Positions 63,652 through 64,000 of a stretch of DNA of 64,000 nt are shown here, in pieces (positions within the stretch are counted from its first letter, which is position 1; each line of letters opens with the position of its first letter). The notes beneath the pieces are model-generated. The model made no database searches and was not told the DNA's origin. It was given only the letters and a program-made list of their open reading frames with translations. The stretch lies in NCBI GenBank assembly GCA_964439595.1, contig CAYTOK010000009.1:27459-91458 (forward strand), read 5' to 3'. This stretch comes from CAIJXB01 sp964439595. GTDB lineage: Bacteria; Chlamydiota; Chlamydiia; Chlamydiales; Rhabdochlamydiaceae. Position numbers and translations under genes: made by a program.

Positions 63652-63984
63652 GTGCAGGTACATATTCTAAATCCAGGCAATATATCGGTTGCAAAAGATT
63701 TCCTAAAAGCTCCTAATTTAGATTCTTTATCAACTCTTGAGTTGCAAGCCATGTTCCCTGTTTTTGACGAGACCCAGCTAAAAGAAAGTAGAGCTAGGTT
63801 CTCTCTCCTGCCTTCTTTACAAATACAGAACGCTTTTATAGAACTAAGAAAAACAAACCTACTAGAGCTCATCTCTGGCGCTCAACTTATAGGTTTAGAT
63901 TTAAGCATTCTAAATATATCAGATTGGGAGTGTATATTTCCGATTGGAGGTCAACTACCCCGCCCTAAAGGACGTAGCTTGTAG
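63652..63984 (+). CDS. Small protein of unknown function
   Basis: A 110-residue protein starting with GTG at 63652 after an excellent AAGGAGGG site. Leu-rich, helical, no membrane segment or signal peptide; begins MQVHILNPGN and ends PRPKGRSL. It is complete, with its stop 16 bases from the window end. No motif recognised. Possibly the next gene of the same rightward run, 59 bases after the beta-lactamase-like gene. Confidence 0.6.
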   Translation: MQVHILNPGNISVAKDFLKAPNLDSLSTLELQAMFPVFDETQLKESRARFSLLPSLQIQNAFIELRKTNLLELISGAQLIGLDLSILNISDWECIFPIGGQLPRPKGRSL

Positions 63985-64000
63985 CTAAAAGATTTTTCTC

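Overview
This window looks like chromosome from a chlamydia-like bacterium outside the genus Chlamydia (an environmental or arthropod/amoeba-associated Chlamydiae of the Rhabdochlamydia/Parachlamydia/Simkania kind). The evidence is AT-rich sequence, the chlamydial gene order rpsA-nusA-infB-rbfA-truB, the block efp-accB-accC, a second gyrase-type pair (parE/parC, called gyrB_2/gyrA_2 in Chlamydia), a Map protein with an N-terminal SEC-C zinc motif, a SycD/LcrH-like chaperone, and several proteins with paired hydrophobic segments like inclusion-membrane (Inc) proteins. The genus itself cannot be fixed from the sequence alone. No rRNA, CRISPR array or intact insertion sequence was seen.

Layout. 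1-9.3 kb: a likely secreted OTU-type deubiquitinase, a PiT phosphate transporter, a secreted protein, initiator tRNA-Met, a large protein with papain-like motifs, an exported MESH1-like HD hydrolase, a small membrane protein and SthA transhydrogenase. 9.4-13.0 kb: a tight operon rpmB-PLD-marC-truA-map. 13.0-14.0 kb: almost 1 kb without an intact gene, then a strongly initiated Ala-rich membrane protein. 15-21 kb: an exported prolyl-4-hydroxylase-like oxygenase, parC/parE, and a HAD-HIT pair. 21-25.4 kb: an Inc-like protein, an MFS transporter, an AAA/PD-(D/E)XK protein and a small exported protein. 25.4-33 kb: one long leftward operon lysC-(651 aa unknown)-rpe-yvcK-HAD-efp-accB-accC, divergent from rpsA. 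33-40.3 kb: rpsA, then nusA-infB-rbfA-truB; infB contains the only assembly gap, placed inside an 87-bp tandem repeat. 40.3-44.8 kb: three leftward candidate membrane/effector genes. 45-47.5 kb: rplM-rpsI divergent from miaB. 47.6-48.8 kb: an ATPase of the AAA_14/DUF4143 type with operator-like repeats upstream.

The most unusual part is 49.1-58.5 kb. Here a leftward four-gene operon encodes a SycD/LcrH-like TPR protein, a multi-pass membrane protein, and two large proteins (567 and 1798 aa). The large proteins are built mainly from a recurring module that ends in the same 'A..iF..L..LDP.NPDyW' TPR motif as the chaperone-like protein. It looks like a type III-chaperone-derived repeat family that expanded by gene and intragenic duplication. 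ligA follows. The second unusual locus, 60.7-63.6 kb, is a tightly coupled trio: a repeat protein, a mitochondrial-carrier-family (SLC25-like) protein and a class D beta-lactamase-like protein.

Promoters of the form TTGNNN-N17/18-TANNNT precede many transcription units (tRNA, rpmB, AAA/PDDEXK gene, lysC, rpsA, nusA, rplM, miaB, SycD operon) and help decide several starts. Product names come from motifs and lengths read by eye, not from database searches.
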